Shown here piece by piece: positions 53,275 through 62,318 of a DNA stretch of 64,000 nt. The notes under the pieces were generated by a model, which was not told where the DNA came from, searched no databases, and saw only the letters and a program-made list of their open reading frames with translations. The position numbers and the translations under genes are program-made. The DNA comes from JANQSS01 sp965249735 (GTDB taxonomy: Bacteria > Bacteroidota > Bacteroidia > Chitinophagales > Saprospiraceae): positions 814,341 through 878,340 of the forward strand of contig CBDFMS010000026.1 of assembly GCA_965249735.1 (NCBI GenBank), in the 5' to 3' direction. How positions within the stretch are numbered: the first letter of the stretch is position 1; each line of letters starts with the position of its first letter.

Positions 53275-53900
53275 TCCGTAGTGCGTATTACGTTTACGAG
53301 AATCCGTATCGAGTGCAGATCCAGGTAGGCATAATCTCCAATTGAAATATATATGATGTCGGGATCAAAGTAGTCGATGGCTATATCACTAATCCGCAGA
53401 ATTGGCAGATCGTCGGTTAATGGCCTCCAGGATTGTCCACCATTAGTGGATTTCCATACTCCGCCCTGAGCGACTCCAACCCACAGCGTGTTCGAATCCG
53501 TCGGATGAAAGGCGACCGTATTAATTCTGCCCATACCTTTGAACAGGCGACCTCCCGGGATGGTCGGAAATTGTGACGGCCCTACCGGCACCCAGGCTGA
53601 ATTCGTCCTGTTGATGTTTGAATTTTTTAAAGCCGCCACTTCTTCCGCTGCATGAAATAACTCGGCCTGCTCCGGCCATGCGCCCGTACTTGTCGAGCGT
53701 TGTACCTGTTCTTCCAGCCAGCGTCCATACCATTTCCAGCCTACCTCCTGATCAAGATCTTTATTCACTGACCATTCATGCCATGATTGATGGCGATTGG
53801 TGAGGTCTGTCTTTTCTTTGTCGCGTGGAATAAAATCCTGGGCATGGATTCCAGAACACATTATAATAAGAAGGGCGATTAGCAGGGAGGTATTTTTCAT
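53187..53900 (-). CDS. Secreted BNR/beta-propeller-like protein, N-terminal part (frameshifted gene)
   Basis: The N-terminal 230 or so residues of the same gene. It has a signal peptide (about MKNTSLLIALLIIMCSGIHA, ending AQ), then WVPVGPSQFPTIPGG and GRINTVAFHPTDSNTLWVG with the first ASP-box repeat GVWKSTNGGQSW. The frame fails at about 53321; inserting one base there restores the line YLGSALDTDSRKRNTHYGLG, which leads into the C-terminal segment. The ATG at 53900 is preferred over a TTG two codons upstream. Likely a surface or secreted protein exported by T9SS. Function unknown. Confidence 0.75.
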   Translation of the reverse strand: MKNTSLLIALLIIMCSGIHAQDFIPRDKEKTDLTNRHQSWHEWSVNKDLDQEVGWKWYGRWLEEQVQRSTSTGAWPEQAELFHAAEEVAALKNSNINRTNSAWVPVGPSQFPTIPGGRLFKGMGRINTVAFHPTDSNTLWVGVAQGGVWKSTNGGQSWRPLTDDLPILRISDIAIDYFDPDIIYISIGDYAYLDLHSIRILVNVIRTTDWVSIKRSMEVKPGNLQVWYLIKSAGMPH

Positions 53901-54067
53901 ACTCAAATGTACAAATGCAAATCAGCATTCCCCTAAGGTCCTCACTCAAGATTAAAGACCGTCTTCAACACATAAAAGCACTGACTCTCAGATACCCGTC
54001 ACGCGATGCCCGGTATTTAAAACTATTTTCAATAAATCAAGTTTTAATTTCAACCTATCACAGAATT

Positions 54068-54566
54068 ATGAGTTCTCAGTCATTTGATGAAACCTTCTAT
54101 TATTTTTCAGCCAACAATTTACAGGGCCGGCAGGTCTGGATGAAGTCATTTGTTGGCCATGTCATACTTGTGGTCAATACGGCCAGCAAATGTGGTTTCA
54201 CGCCGCAGCTAGGCGGCCTGCAAGAACTCTATGAAAAATATAAAGACCAGCGTTTTGTCGTACTTGGATTTCCCTGCAATCAATTTGGCAAACAAGAACC
54301 CGGATCAGCAGAAGATATTGAGTTCTACTGTCAATTGAACTACGGTGTCACCTTTCCGATGTTTGATAAAATAGAAGTAAAATGGTAAACGAGCACATCC
54401 CATTTTTCAATGGTTGAAAAAACAAAAAAAAGGACTCTTAGGGGAACGTATTAATTGGAATTTTACCAAGTTTTTAATCGATAAAAATGGGAAAGTGGTA
54501 AAGCGATTTGCGCCGAAAACTTCGCCATATAAAATTGAACCTATCATCGTGAAATTATTGTCTTAG
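54068..54566 (+). CDS. Glutathione peroxidase (frameshifted)
   Basis: Reading from the ATG at 54068, it shows VNTASKCGFTPQLGGLQELYEKY (peroxidatic Cys), FPCNQFGKQEPG (Gln) and, after the indel, INWNFTKFLID (Trp), the glutathione peroxidase catalytic triad. Members of this family in bacteria usually use thioredoxin. The frame breaks at about 54380 where one extra A follows the strand KIEV; removing it gives a full-length protein ending at TAG 54564-54566. The gene otherwise looks intact. A single-base assembly error is the preferred explanation. It is divergent from the BNR gene. Confidence 0.85.
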
Positions 54567-54898
54567 ATATTAAATTTTTCCAAAACATTATCAGTCACCT
54601 GTTGCCATTTAGTTTTTAGACCAGTTCACAAACCTACAATTATCTTTCACGGAATCTCCGGCAAATAGGACATAGAACGCTCCAATTTCGAATTATAAAT
54701 TTGCACTGACAATCAAATTAATTGATGTTTATCTTATAAATAATTATCTCATTTGCTATTGTATACAAAAAAAACGTATATTTGATGAATTCGTATTCCT
54801 CAGTCGAATATAGGATTGGAGTTTTGTTATGCAATCCTAATTACTCAATTATTGTTTGGTATTAATGAATTATTTACCACATTTTAAATTCTGTTAAA
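54567..54898. other. 332-bp AT-rich intergenic region
   Basis: No gene was recognised. It contains a good Bacteroidota promoter (TTTG 54752-54755 and TATATTTG 54777-54784) for the following beta-helix gene, giving a leader of about 110 nt. No hairpin or riboswitch was seen. Confidence 0.5.
54752..54784 (+). promoter_or_regulatory. Predicted Bacteroidota promoter of the beta-helix gene
   Basis: TTTG (54752-54755), 21 bases, TATATTTG (54777-54784). It matches the -33/-7 layout with normal spacing. Confidence 0.6.
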
Positions 54899-55961
54899 AT
54901 GAAATACACTTATCTACTCTCCACTTTTTTGTTCTTGTTCGCGTCGGTCTTGATATCGGCTCAATCCAATATTCAAATCGCTGACAACAATCCGGATGCT
55001 GATCTCAGCCCATCCCATGTCCATGGAACCATCAATGCAGCCATCACGGCAGCCCAATCCAGGCGATACCATTTTTGTTATTGGAAGTGGAAACCAGTTA
55101 TGGAAACATCTCCATTTCAGACATGCTTTTCATTTTTGGCACAGGCCACAATCCAGATCCCGGCATTGGCCAGAAGAGCTGAACTTGGTACGGTTTACTT
55201 TTACGCCATTCAGTGATGGAAGTGTACTTAGTGGCTTCAAAACTGGGAATATCACTGTCGAGTCAGGGGGAGACGACATTGAGATCAGTAATTGCTGGCT
55301 TGATGCATTGTTTCTAGATGGTGGCAGTGGATACTTGATAGAGAGTAATTATTTGGACAGGCATTATTGTAGCCCTGGGTGTAATTATACTTCTACCTTC
55401 GGAAATAATAATGTTACGAATAGCGTATTTCGGAATAATGTATTTCAAACTAAAATTACCGGTTTCGATGAATCCTCAGTGCTATTTGACCAAAATCTAT
55501 TTTTAAATTGGAATGGTGGTAATGGTGGATTTCTTACTAATTCTTTTATTCGTCTTGAGAATAATATTTTTTTCGGTGCAGACGACTCTCTTGGTTGTAC
55601 TAATTGTATTTATCCTCAAGTAATAGTCGGGGCAGACACCACAAACGGCAATTTGGATTTCTATCATGTCGGTGGCTCGCCTGTCGGCCAGGATCCACTC
55701 ATTGAAGGTCTTAGTCTTGGCACAAATAATTACATGAATCCAGGCCTTTATTCCTATCACTCCTTGACCTTAGAGCCGGGTTCACCTGCTATAGGAGCCG
55801 GCACCGGAGGTCAGGATCTGGGAGTACTTGGTGGTCTGGCACCGTTTACGTACCATGGACACCCCCTTTTGCCTCGTATTACGTCCTGGACAAGTCCCGG
55901 ACAAATCATTCAGGCAGGGGGTACTATAAATGTGACAATTGAGGCCAAAGCCGCCGAATAA
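54899..55961 (+). CDS. Secreted right-handed beta-helix protein (frameshifted)
   Basis: A gene broken by about three indels. A signal peptide (1-21, ending ISAQ) and TINAAITAAQ lead into a region that fits PGDTIFVIGSG once an extra T at about 55058 is removed. Further indels near 55091 and 55165 interrupt NISISDMLFIFGTGHNPDP. The remaining frame runs to 55961 with stacked beta-helix rungs (GFKTGNITVESGGDDIEISNCW, NNVTNSVFRNNVFQTKITG). It lacks a visible T9SS domain. It precedes the large WDTDPGF-repeat gene in the same direction. Its function is unknown; a carbohydrate-active or adhesive role is typical of the fold. Confidence 0.7.
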
Positions 55962-55993
55962 AAGGGCATGATTGACTTTTTTCAGATAAAAAA

Positions 55994-58900
55994 ATGAATA
56001 TCATGACCAGATCGAGGAAAATAATATTAATACTTTGGACCATTTGTTGCGGATTCTGCGCTGTGGCTCAAAATATCATTTATGCCGAATATTATTGGGA
56101 TACCGACCCGGGATTTAACTCAGGTACTTCAATATCAATTAGCGCGCCGGATACGCTGTTAACATTGAATGTCCCCATACCCACATCTGGATTAAGTCCG
56201 GGCATTCACCATTTATTTATTCGAACATTAGATGACCAGGGAAATTGGTCTATGCCGATCAATAAATTATATTATATCGATAATACCAGTAAAGTCCCAC
56301 TCTCTTACGCTGAATATTTTTGGGATACCGACCAGGGTTTTGGCTCAGGTACCTCAATATCAATTAGCACGCCTGATTCCTTGCTCACATTGAATGTCCC
56401 TATTCCAACATCAGGACTGAGTCCGGGAATTCACCATTTATTTATTCGAACATTAGATGACCTGGGAAATTGGTCTATGCCGATCAATAAATTATATTAT
56501 ATCGATAATACCAGTAAGGTTCCTATCACTTATGCTGAATACTTTTGGGACACCGACCCCGGTTTCGGAAATGGACAACAGATAACATTTAATCCATCGG
56601 ACACCAGTGTCGGGCAAGTTTTGTCCCTTGAAGCTCCGGACACAATGTCTAATGGCATCCACCAACTTTATCTCCGGGTGTATGACTCGATAGGTAATTG
56701 GTCCATCTATTTGAACAATACAATCTATCTCGGCGATTCGATTTTTGTTGATGAAAGTGCCGGTGGTCTTAATAATGGAGGCTCATGGAGCGATGCCTTT
56801 ACCGATTTGCAATCTGCTTTACATGCTGCCCCGACTGGTTCTATCATTCTAATCGCAGAGGGTACATATCGACCCGATCAGGGCACCGACAGCCGGGATT
56901 CTTCCTTCGTCATGAAAGAACACTTGCGAATTGTTGGCGGTTTTCCGGCAGGGGGCGATAGTGTTTCGAACCCGGAACTATACCCCACAATTTTATCTGG
57001 AAATATTGGGGCACAAGGCGATTCCACCGATAATAGTTATCATGTGGTCATATCTGAAAATGTCGGCGATGATCTGCGTGTGGAAAATTTGACCATCCAA
57101 GGTGGATATTTAAATGGTGGTACGACAAACTATGGTGGTGGAGGGTGGTTCAATCGTGCCTCCGCAGGTTTATCGAGTCCTAAAATTATTAATTGCCAAT
57201 TTAAAAACAACTACGCACAATTCCATGGCGGCGCTTTTGCATCCCTAGCTTGGACTAATGGGATTACAGAGCCAAAAATACTTGGTTGTCTTTTTGAAAA
57301 TAATCAAGCCGATGATGGTGGTGCCATTTCCTCTGTTGTTGATTTTGATGAAACGGTAAATTCGTACATCGAGAATTGCATTTTTTATCAAAATGAAGCA
57401 ATAGACTTTGGTGGTGCCATTTATCACTATACAAATAACAACAGTACCCACAAACAAATAAATTGTGTGTTCTATGAGAATAAGGCAGCCAAAGGTGGCG
57501 CCGTATCTCATTATGAGAGTCCTAACGGAGAATATATAAATTGTTCTTTTTCACGCAATAGTTCTACGTCGTATGGTGGTCATTTAGACGTGGATATAGA
57601 TTATTATTATTCCTATGATCTGAACATACATTTAAAAAATTGCATTATTGGAGAGGAGCATCCGATGTCTAACGGCCCATATATTACCTCAAGTATGGAT
57701 CAGGTCTTTGTAGAATATTCATTGATCTACACCAATTTGAATGCATGGACGTCAGACGAAGGAAATAATATTCAGAATACGGATCCAAAATTTATCGATG
57801 AACCAAATGGAGATGTACATATCAGAGCCAACTCCCAGGCCGTTAACCGAGGCAGTAATTTATTCAACGTGACACCTACCGATCCGGATGATAATCCTCG
57901 AATTAAACATGGGAAAATCGACATGGGTGCCTACGAAGTGCAAGCTGACACCTGTAAGGGTACTATTAACATAAATGGACAATATTGCAATGATCCATAC
58001 CTGGTAGACGAGACCATCACATTGAATGTGACTTCATCATCCGGACCCGGACCTTTTACGCTCTCACTCGACGGTACTATTTATTCTAATGTCACTTCAG
58101 GGCAAAATCTCATTTCTCTGACTGAAGGCATTGATTTTTCCGGTGTGTTACCTTATACAGTCACGTTCACGCTGGATTCCATCAAAGATATCGACGGGCA
58201 CTGCATTCCACAGCCCGGCGATTTAGTCGTAACCAAGTCAGCAGAATTTGCAGATTCAATTCGATTTAGTTTTACCTCAGATCACTCTAACCCAACAGTT
58301 TGTCTAGGCGAAGATCTATCCTATACAATAAATATAAGTGGTGGTACCGGAGAATATTTATATCGCTTTTCTGTTGATGAAAATTATGACGGGCAATACG
58401 AACTTAGTGAATTAAGAACAAAGAGATTTACCACCGACACGTCTGTGACCTGGACTGGCATCATAGAATATCCGGAACATGTGGTCGCCATTTTTGTTAA
58501 AGACCGATTTGCTTCTTGCAATAATATGAACCAACTTGACACTCATTATGTCGACAGTTTTCCTCCCACTGCTAAGTGCAACGACATCACTATAGTACTC
58601 GACGCAAGTGAGTTTGTGGTCTTGACCGGGATCGAATTTGATGATGGATCCTCGGATTCCTGTGGAATTGTATCCTGGGATATTAATCGTTCGACGTATT
58701 CATGCGCCGATCAGGGTGATCATGACGTGGTTATTACCATCACGAATATTTATGGTCTGACAGATACAAGTCATGCTGTTCTTACAATTCAGGATACATC
58801 AGATTTCTGCAAAATGAATTGCACCGGTCTTGTCACAACTACGGCAGAATTTGGGCCGGGATCCTTATATCACGAAATTCACTGTCCGAACCCCATTGAC

Positions 58901-59251
58901 ACCATTACATTTGCACCCTGGCTGGCCGACAGCACTATCGTCATTTCAAGCAATCCGATCTCGATTTTCAAAGACATCTTGATTATTTATTCTGACCACA
59001 TACCCAATGATATAACGATTGATGTCAGTGAGCTCTCTACTTTTTTAACTGTTGAAAATTACACTATTCTAAAGCTCGAAGGCCTGAATATTATATCGCC
59101 CGAAAACTCGCCTTCTGAGGTAATCAATAATTATGGCAATCTCACTTTAAAAGATATGAATATCTATTACCTGGATTCACCCAATGGAGTTGAAATAAAT
59201 AATCAAGGAGAATTGACTATTTTAGGTGAGAGCAATATTCGGAAAAATTGA
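55994..59251 (+). CDS. Large secreted protein with WDTDPGF repeats and beta-helix (choice-of-anchor type)
   Basis: A 1085-residue protein with a signal peptide (about 1-25, ending CAVAQ). Three tandem 72-residue modules (about 27-245) each carry AEYFWDTDPGFGSG-like, PIPTSGLSPGIHHLFIRTLD and GNWSMPINKLYYIDNTS; the first two are almost identical at DNA level. A Pectate-lyase/choice-of-anchor region follows (about 255-650, with INCQFKNN and IDMGAYEVQ), then beta-rich domains with paired Cys. It ends at NNQGELTILGESNIRKN without a recognised T9SS sorting domain. Unlike its neighbours it is uninterrupted. Probably extracellular. Confidence 0.78.
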   Translation: MNIMTRSRKIILILWTICCGFCAVAQNIIYAEYYWDTDPGFNSGTSISISAPDTLLTLNVPIPTSGLSPGIHHLFIRTLDDQGNWSMPINKLYYIDNTSKVPLSYAEYFWDTDQGFGSGTSISISTPDSLLTLNVPIPTSGLSPGIHHLFIRTLDDLGNWSMPINKLYYIDNTSKVPITYAEYFWDTDPGFGNGQQITFNPSDTSVGQVLSLEAPDTMSNGIHQLYLRVYDSIGNWSIYLNNTIYLGDSIFVDESAGGLNNGGSWSDAFTDLQSALHAAPTGSIILIAEGTYRPDQGTDSRDSSFVMKEHLRIVGGFPAGGDSVSNPELYPTILSGNIGAQGDSTDNSYHVVISENVGDDLRVENLTIQGGYLNGGTTNYGGGGWFNRASAGLSSPKIINCQFKNNYAQFHGGAFASLAWTNGITEPKILGCLFENNQADDGGAISSVVDFDETVNSYIENCIFYQNEAIDFGGAIYHYTNNNSTHKQINCVFYENKAAKGGAVSHYESPNGEYINCSFSRNSSTSYGGHLDVDIDYYYSYDLNIHLKNCIIGEEHPMSNGPYITSSMDQVFVEYSLIYTNLNAWTSDEGNNIQNTDPKFIDEPNGDVHIRANSQAVNRGSNLFNVTPTDPDDNPRIKHGKIDMGAYEVQADTCKGTININGQYCNDPYLVDETITLNVTSSSGPGPFTLSLDGTIYSNVTSGQNLISLTEGIDFSGVLPYTVTFTLDSIKDIDGHCIPQPGDLVVTKSAEFADSIRFSFTSDHSNPTVCLGEDLSYTINISGGTGEYLYRFSVDENYDGQYELSELRTKRFTTDTSVTWTGIIEYPEHVVAIFVKDRFASCNNMNQLDTHYVDSFPPTAKCNDITIVLDASEFVVLTGIEFDDGSSDSCGIVSWDINRSTYSCADQGDHDVVITITNIYGLTDTSHAVLTIQDTSDFCKMNCTGLVTTTAEFGPGSLYHEIHCPNPIDTITFAPWLADSTIVISSNPISIFKDILIIYSDHIPNDITIDVSELSTFLTVENYTILKLEGLNIISPENSPSEVINNYGNLTLKDMNIYYLDSPNGVEINNQGELTILGESNIRKN

Positions 59252-59316
59252 TGGCTGCGCCGCTAATTCGTGCTGAATTAATTCTCACACAACTGATGGT
59301 CATTGTTCAATTGAAA

Positions 59317-60006
59317 TTAATATACGAATCGATACCCTACCCCTTTCAGCGTGATGATTTGTACGTTACTATCCTGAGCAAAATACTGGCGTAACTTCCG
59401 AATATAGACATCCAGATTTCGGGATTGGAAAAATGAGTCATCTCCCCATATATCCTTCAGAAGTTGGCGTCGCTCGACCACTGCCTGTCCTGCTTCTACT
59501 AATTTCACCAGCAGTTCATGCTCGCGATAGGATAACTTTATACTCTCCTCTCCGAGTTTGAGTTCCTGGCGGATCTTCAAGTAGGTATACTGTCCAATTG
59601 AAATTGATTCTTTCGAACCCTCTGACGCTGATTTAACACCATTTGCCAACTTCAACAAGTTTTCAATGCGCACATTCAATTCCTGCATGCTAAAAGGCTT
59701 TCTGAGGTAATCATTCCCTCCGGAAGAAAAGCCTTCGAGCACATCTTCCGTCGTCAATTTTGCTGTTAAAAATATAATCGGAATGACCGTATTCAATTTT
59801 CTGATCTTTTTTCCCAAAGTAAATCCATCCATCTTTGGCATCATCACATCGAGCAAACAAAGGTCCGGTTGGAATTCCGAAAACAATTTTAATCCAGCTT
59901 CACCGTCTATGGCATGAGAAACATGATAAGACAGTTTTTCCAAACTCTCTTTTACGATTTTGGCCAACACGGCCTCATCCTCAACATATAGAATTTTTAT
60001 TGCCAC
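59317..60006 (-). CDS. OmpR/PhoB-family response regulator
   Basis: A 229-residue two-domain regulator. The receiver domain (about 1-120) has ILYVEDEAVLAKIVKESL, the phosphoacceptor Asp in DLCLLDVMMPKMDG (about 53), Thr in IFLTAK and Lys in YLRKPFSMQEL. The winged-helix DNA-binding domain (about 135-229) has LSYREHELLVKLVEAG, RDIWGDDSFFQSRNLDVYIRKLRQYF-like and LKGVGYRFVY. It is immediately downstream of the sensor kinase gene (4 bp) and is its likely partner. No target can be seen. This gene is intact in a region otherwise full of indels. Confidence 0.93.
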   Translation of the reverse strand: MAIKILYVEDEAVLAKIVKESLEKLSYHVSHAIDGEAGLKLFSEFQPDLCLLDVMMPKMDGFTLGKKIRKLNTVIPIIFLTAKLTTEDVLEGFSSGGNDYLRKPFSMQELNVRIENLLKLANGVKSASEGSKESISIGQYTYLKIRQELKLGEESIKLSYREHELLVKLVEAGQAVVERRQLLKDIWGDDSFFQSRNLDVYIRKLRQYFAQDSNVQIITLKGVGYRFVY

Positions 60007-60010
60007 CTGT

Positions 60011-60520
60011 TTAGGTATTCAAGGTAATCAATACCGTGGTTCCGGTCTTTCCATCGCTCTCAATCTTTATGGTTCCCCCATGCCCATTAACCACCTTTTT
60101 AACATAATGCAAACCTAAGCCATGGCCTTTGATCTCATGAATATTTCCTGAAGGAATTCGAAAGAAGTCGTCAAAGACGGTATTTTGATATGCTCTCGGA
60201 ATGCCGATTCCATTGTCGCGCACACTAAATATTACCTGATCACCTTGATTTTTCATCGAAATCTCGATCTTGGGGCGAGGCTGACTGTATTTCATGGCAT
60301 TATCAATGAGGTTTTGAATTGCTCCCGTCATTTGTAATTTGTCCATAGGAACAACCATTGAATCTGATCCCGGCTTCACCGTAATCTCGGCATTCATGTC
60401 TTCTATTGAAAATTGCTGTGCGTGGAGTATTTCCTGTGTCAAACTCATCAGATCAACATCCTGCCATTCCGATTTATTAGCCACAGGATGTGTGACGCCT
60501 TGCATGATCTTGTCAACCAA
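60011..60520 (-). CDS. Sensor histidine kinase, catalytic (HATPase) part
   Basis: The C-terminal part of a kinase: N-box IQNLIDNAMKYSQPRPKIEIS, G1 box VRDNGIGIPRAYQNTVFDDFFR, and G2 GHGLGLHYVKKVVNGHGGTIKIESDGKTGTTVLI. The frame is open further upstream without a start, and joins the dimerisation helix around 60640. It stops 4 bp before the response regulator start. The HisKA region upstream is interrupted by an indel. Confidence 0.85.
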   Translation of the reverse strand: MVDKIMQGVTHPVANKSEWQDVDLMSLTQEILHAQQFSIEDMNAEITVKPGSDSMVVPMDKLQMTGAIQNLIDNAMKYSQPRPKIEISMKNQGDQVIFSVRDNGIGIPRAYQNTVFDDFFRIPSGNIHEIKGHGLGLHYVKKVVNGHGGTIKIESDGKTGTTVLITLNT

Positions 60521-61121
60521 TAAAGAAAGACGACTTAACTCGCCGATGGCTATATCGCCGTATTCTTTTTGTTTTTCGGGACTGTGTACATTCGATTTTA
60601 TTGCCTCTAAAGCAAGTGAAGCAGTAGTAATCGAGAGTATTTAATTCGTGCGAAATATTGGCGATCAATCCGGATCGTATTTCAGCTAATTGTCTTTCTT
60701 TTCTCAAATTCCTGTACAACAACAAAAAAGTGAATGCCGTCAAAAGTGCCAATAACAGAGCCATCAATATTTGCGGGGTGATTTTCTTCAATAAAAAATA
60801 TTGATAATTTGCGACCGAAACAATGGCGCTTTCATCACTCATAATGTCTAAATATGTCGATGAATTAATTTGCGATTGAACGACAGCGGAATCCGGTATA
60901 TTAAAAAATATTCCCCGATCTTTTGGTAAACGCACCATGGCTGCTTTCGTTTCAAAGCTCGACTCAAGCAATGAAGCTATATTATTTGTCTGGATCCCGT
61001 CTAGTTTCTCTTCTGACGAATTATTTAAACTAATGTACAAGCCAATAGCCACCCCATCAATTTCTTTTTCACCTCCCTCCGATTTGGATAAGGGGTCTTC
61101 TGAATGGGCCTCTAAAAGCAA
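60513..61121 (-). CDS. Sensor histidine kinase, sensor and H-box part (frameshifted)
   Basis: A middle segment of the same kinase: a periplasmic sensor part, a membrane helix (ILMALLLALLTAFTFLLLYRN) and the H-box NISHEL at about 60650, where the frame breaks next to the phospho-His. Further upstream, 61122-61465, hold the first membrane helix (LPIVVSVLVLMGLSMVGLLLF) and a coiled segment WLRQSYQSEKENLQREV in other frames, so at least two more indels lie there. Restored, it is a conventional two-helix HisKA kinase of about 480 residues. Confidence 0.75.
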   Translation of the reverse strand: MLLEAHSEDPLSKSEGGEKEIDGVAIGLYISLNNSSEEKLDGIQTNNIASLLESSFETKAAMVRLPKDRGIFFNIPDSAVVQSQINSSTYLDIMSDESAIVSVANYQYFLLKKITPQILMALLLALLTAFTFLLLYRNLRKERQLAEIRSGLIANISHELNTLDYYCFTCFRGNKIECTQSRKTKRIRRYSHRRVKSSFFIG

Positions 61122-61562
61122 TTCTCGCTGCCTGTCGAATCCACCATTTTCATCTTGACTTCGGACCTAAACTTCGACCCTCTTCTGCTCTCGCGCCGAA
61201 TCATGAGATCTTTAACTTTTGTAGAATCCAGATAGATGGATCGGAATCAATGAATCTTCGACCGATCGTACGGTGGTATGCAAGAGGACGTCCACTTCGC
61301 GTTGCAAGTTTTCTTTTTCGGATTGGTAAGACTGCCGGAGCCAGATATCCTAGAAAATAAAAGCAGGCCTACCATACTCAAACCCATGAGTACAAGGACA
61401 GAAACGACTATTGGCAGATGGACTACGCATTTCGGGTATAAAAGTAGACCTATATTATATACCATGCCAGAAGCTTTAACCTTAATTAACCTTAATTACA
61501 ACTGCATTAACTTTGTTTGACGGCCTTATCTTTTACATTTGTAGGGTAAAAAATTAATAAAC

Positions 61563-62306
61563 ATGAAATATTTAATCGCTTTGTTTACTCTCATTCTTCC
61601 GGCTATGGGCCAGGCTCAACTATCCGGAGAGATTATCTATGAGGAAAAGATCAATATCCATAAAAGAATACCCGAAGATCGAGCAGATATGAAAGAATTC
61701 ATTCCTGAATTTCGAACAAGAAACAGATGGTTCTCGTATTTAATGAGGAAGAAGCCGTCTATAAAAAGTACGAAGAATCCAAATGGTGAAGTGGCCGACG
61801 ATGTCGACATGAGTCCAAATAAAGGTCGACGATTCGGATTCCGCAATATGCGATCAAATCATATCCTCTACCAAAATTACCAGGAAGATGAACGTGTGGA
61901 ACAAAGAGAGTTTATGGATAAGAAATTTCTGATAACGGGTGGAAACCACATATGTACACGTGGAAACTGACATCCGAAACAAAAGACGTTGGGAATTATA
62001 TAGCACAGAAAGCCACCTATTCCGATTCACTAAATAATATAGTTGCATGGTACGTGCCTGAAATCGCCGTTCCGTTGGGACCAGGTGAATATGGCCAACT
62101 ACCGGGCCTAGTCTTACATTGTAGATATTATTGACGGTGAACGTACGCTTACTGCACAAACTATTGATTTATCTAAAATTGATTCCGAACAAATCAAAAA
62201 ACCGACGAAAGGGAAAAAGATGACGGAAGAGGAATTTCGTGCCATGGTCAAAGAGAAAATGGAAGAACAAGGTATGGGCCGAGGTGGTATGCGGGTAATG
62301 GACTAA
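61563..62306 (+). CDS. GLPGLI-family protein (frameshifted)
   Basis: A Bacteroidota-specific protein with a signal peptide (about 1-19, ending GQAQ), LSGEIIYEEKINIHKR, and after several indels FNEEEAVYKKYEE, KLTSETKDVGNYIAQKATY, the eponymous motif EYGQLPGLV, and DIIDGERTLTA. The end is GMGRGGMRVMD at 62306. Indels are near 61735, 61790, 61945 and 62110. Such proteins are secreted and precede an outer-membrane barrel receptor, as here (13 bp downstream). They are of unknown function. Confidence 0.8.
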
Positions 62307-62318
62307 AAGACATCCATA

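Noticed and set aside
53904..53911. TACATTTG promoter for the BNR gene
   Set aside because: It would place the start site inside the start codon and has no -33 partner.
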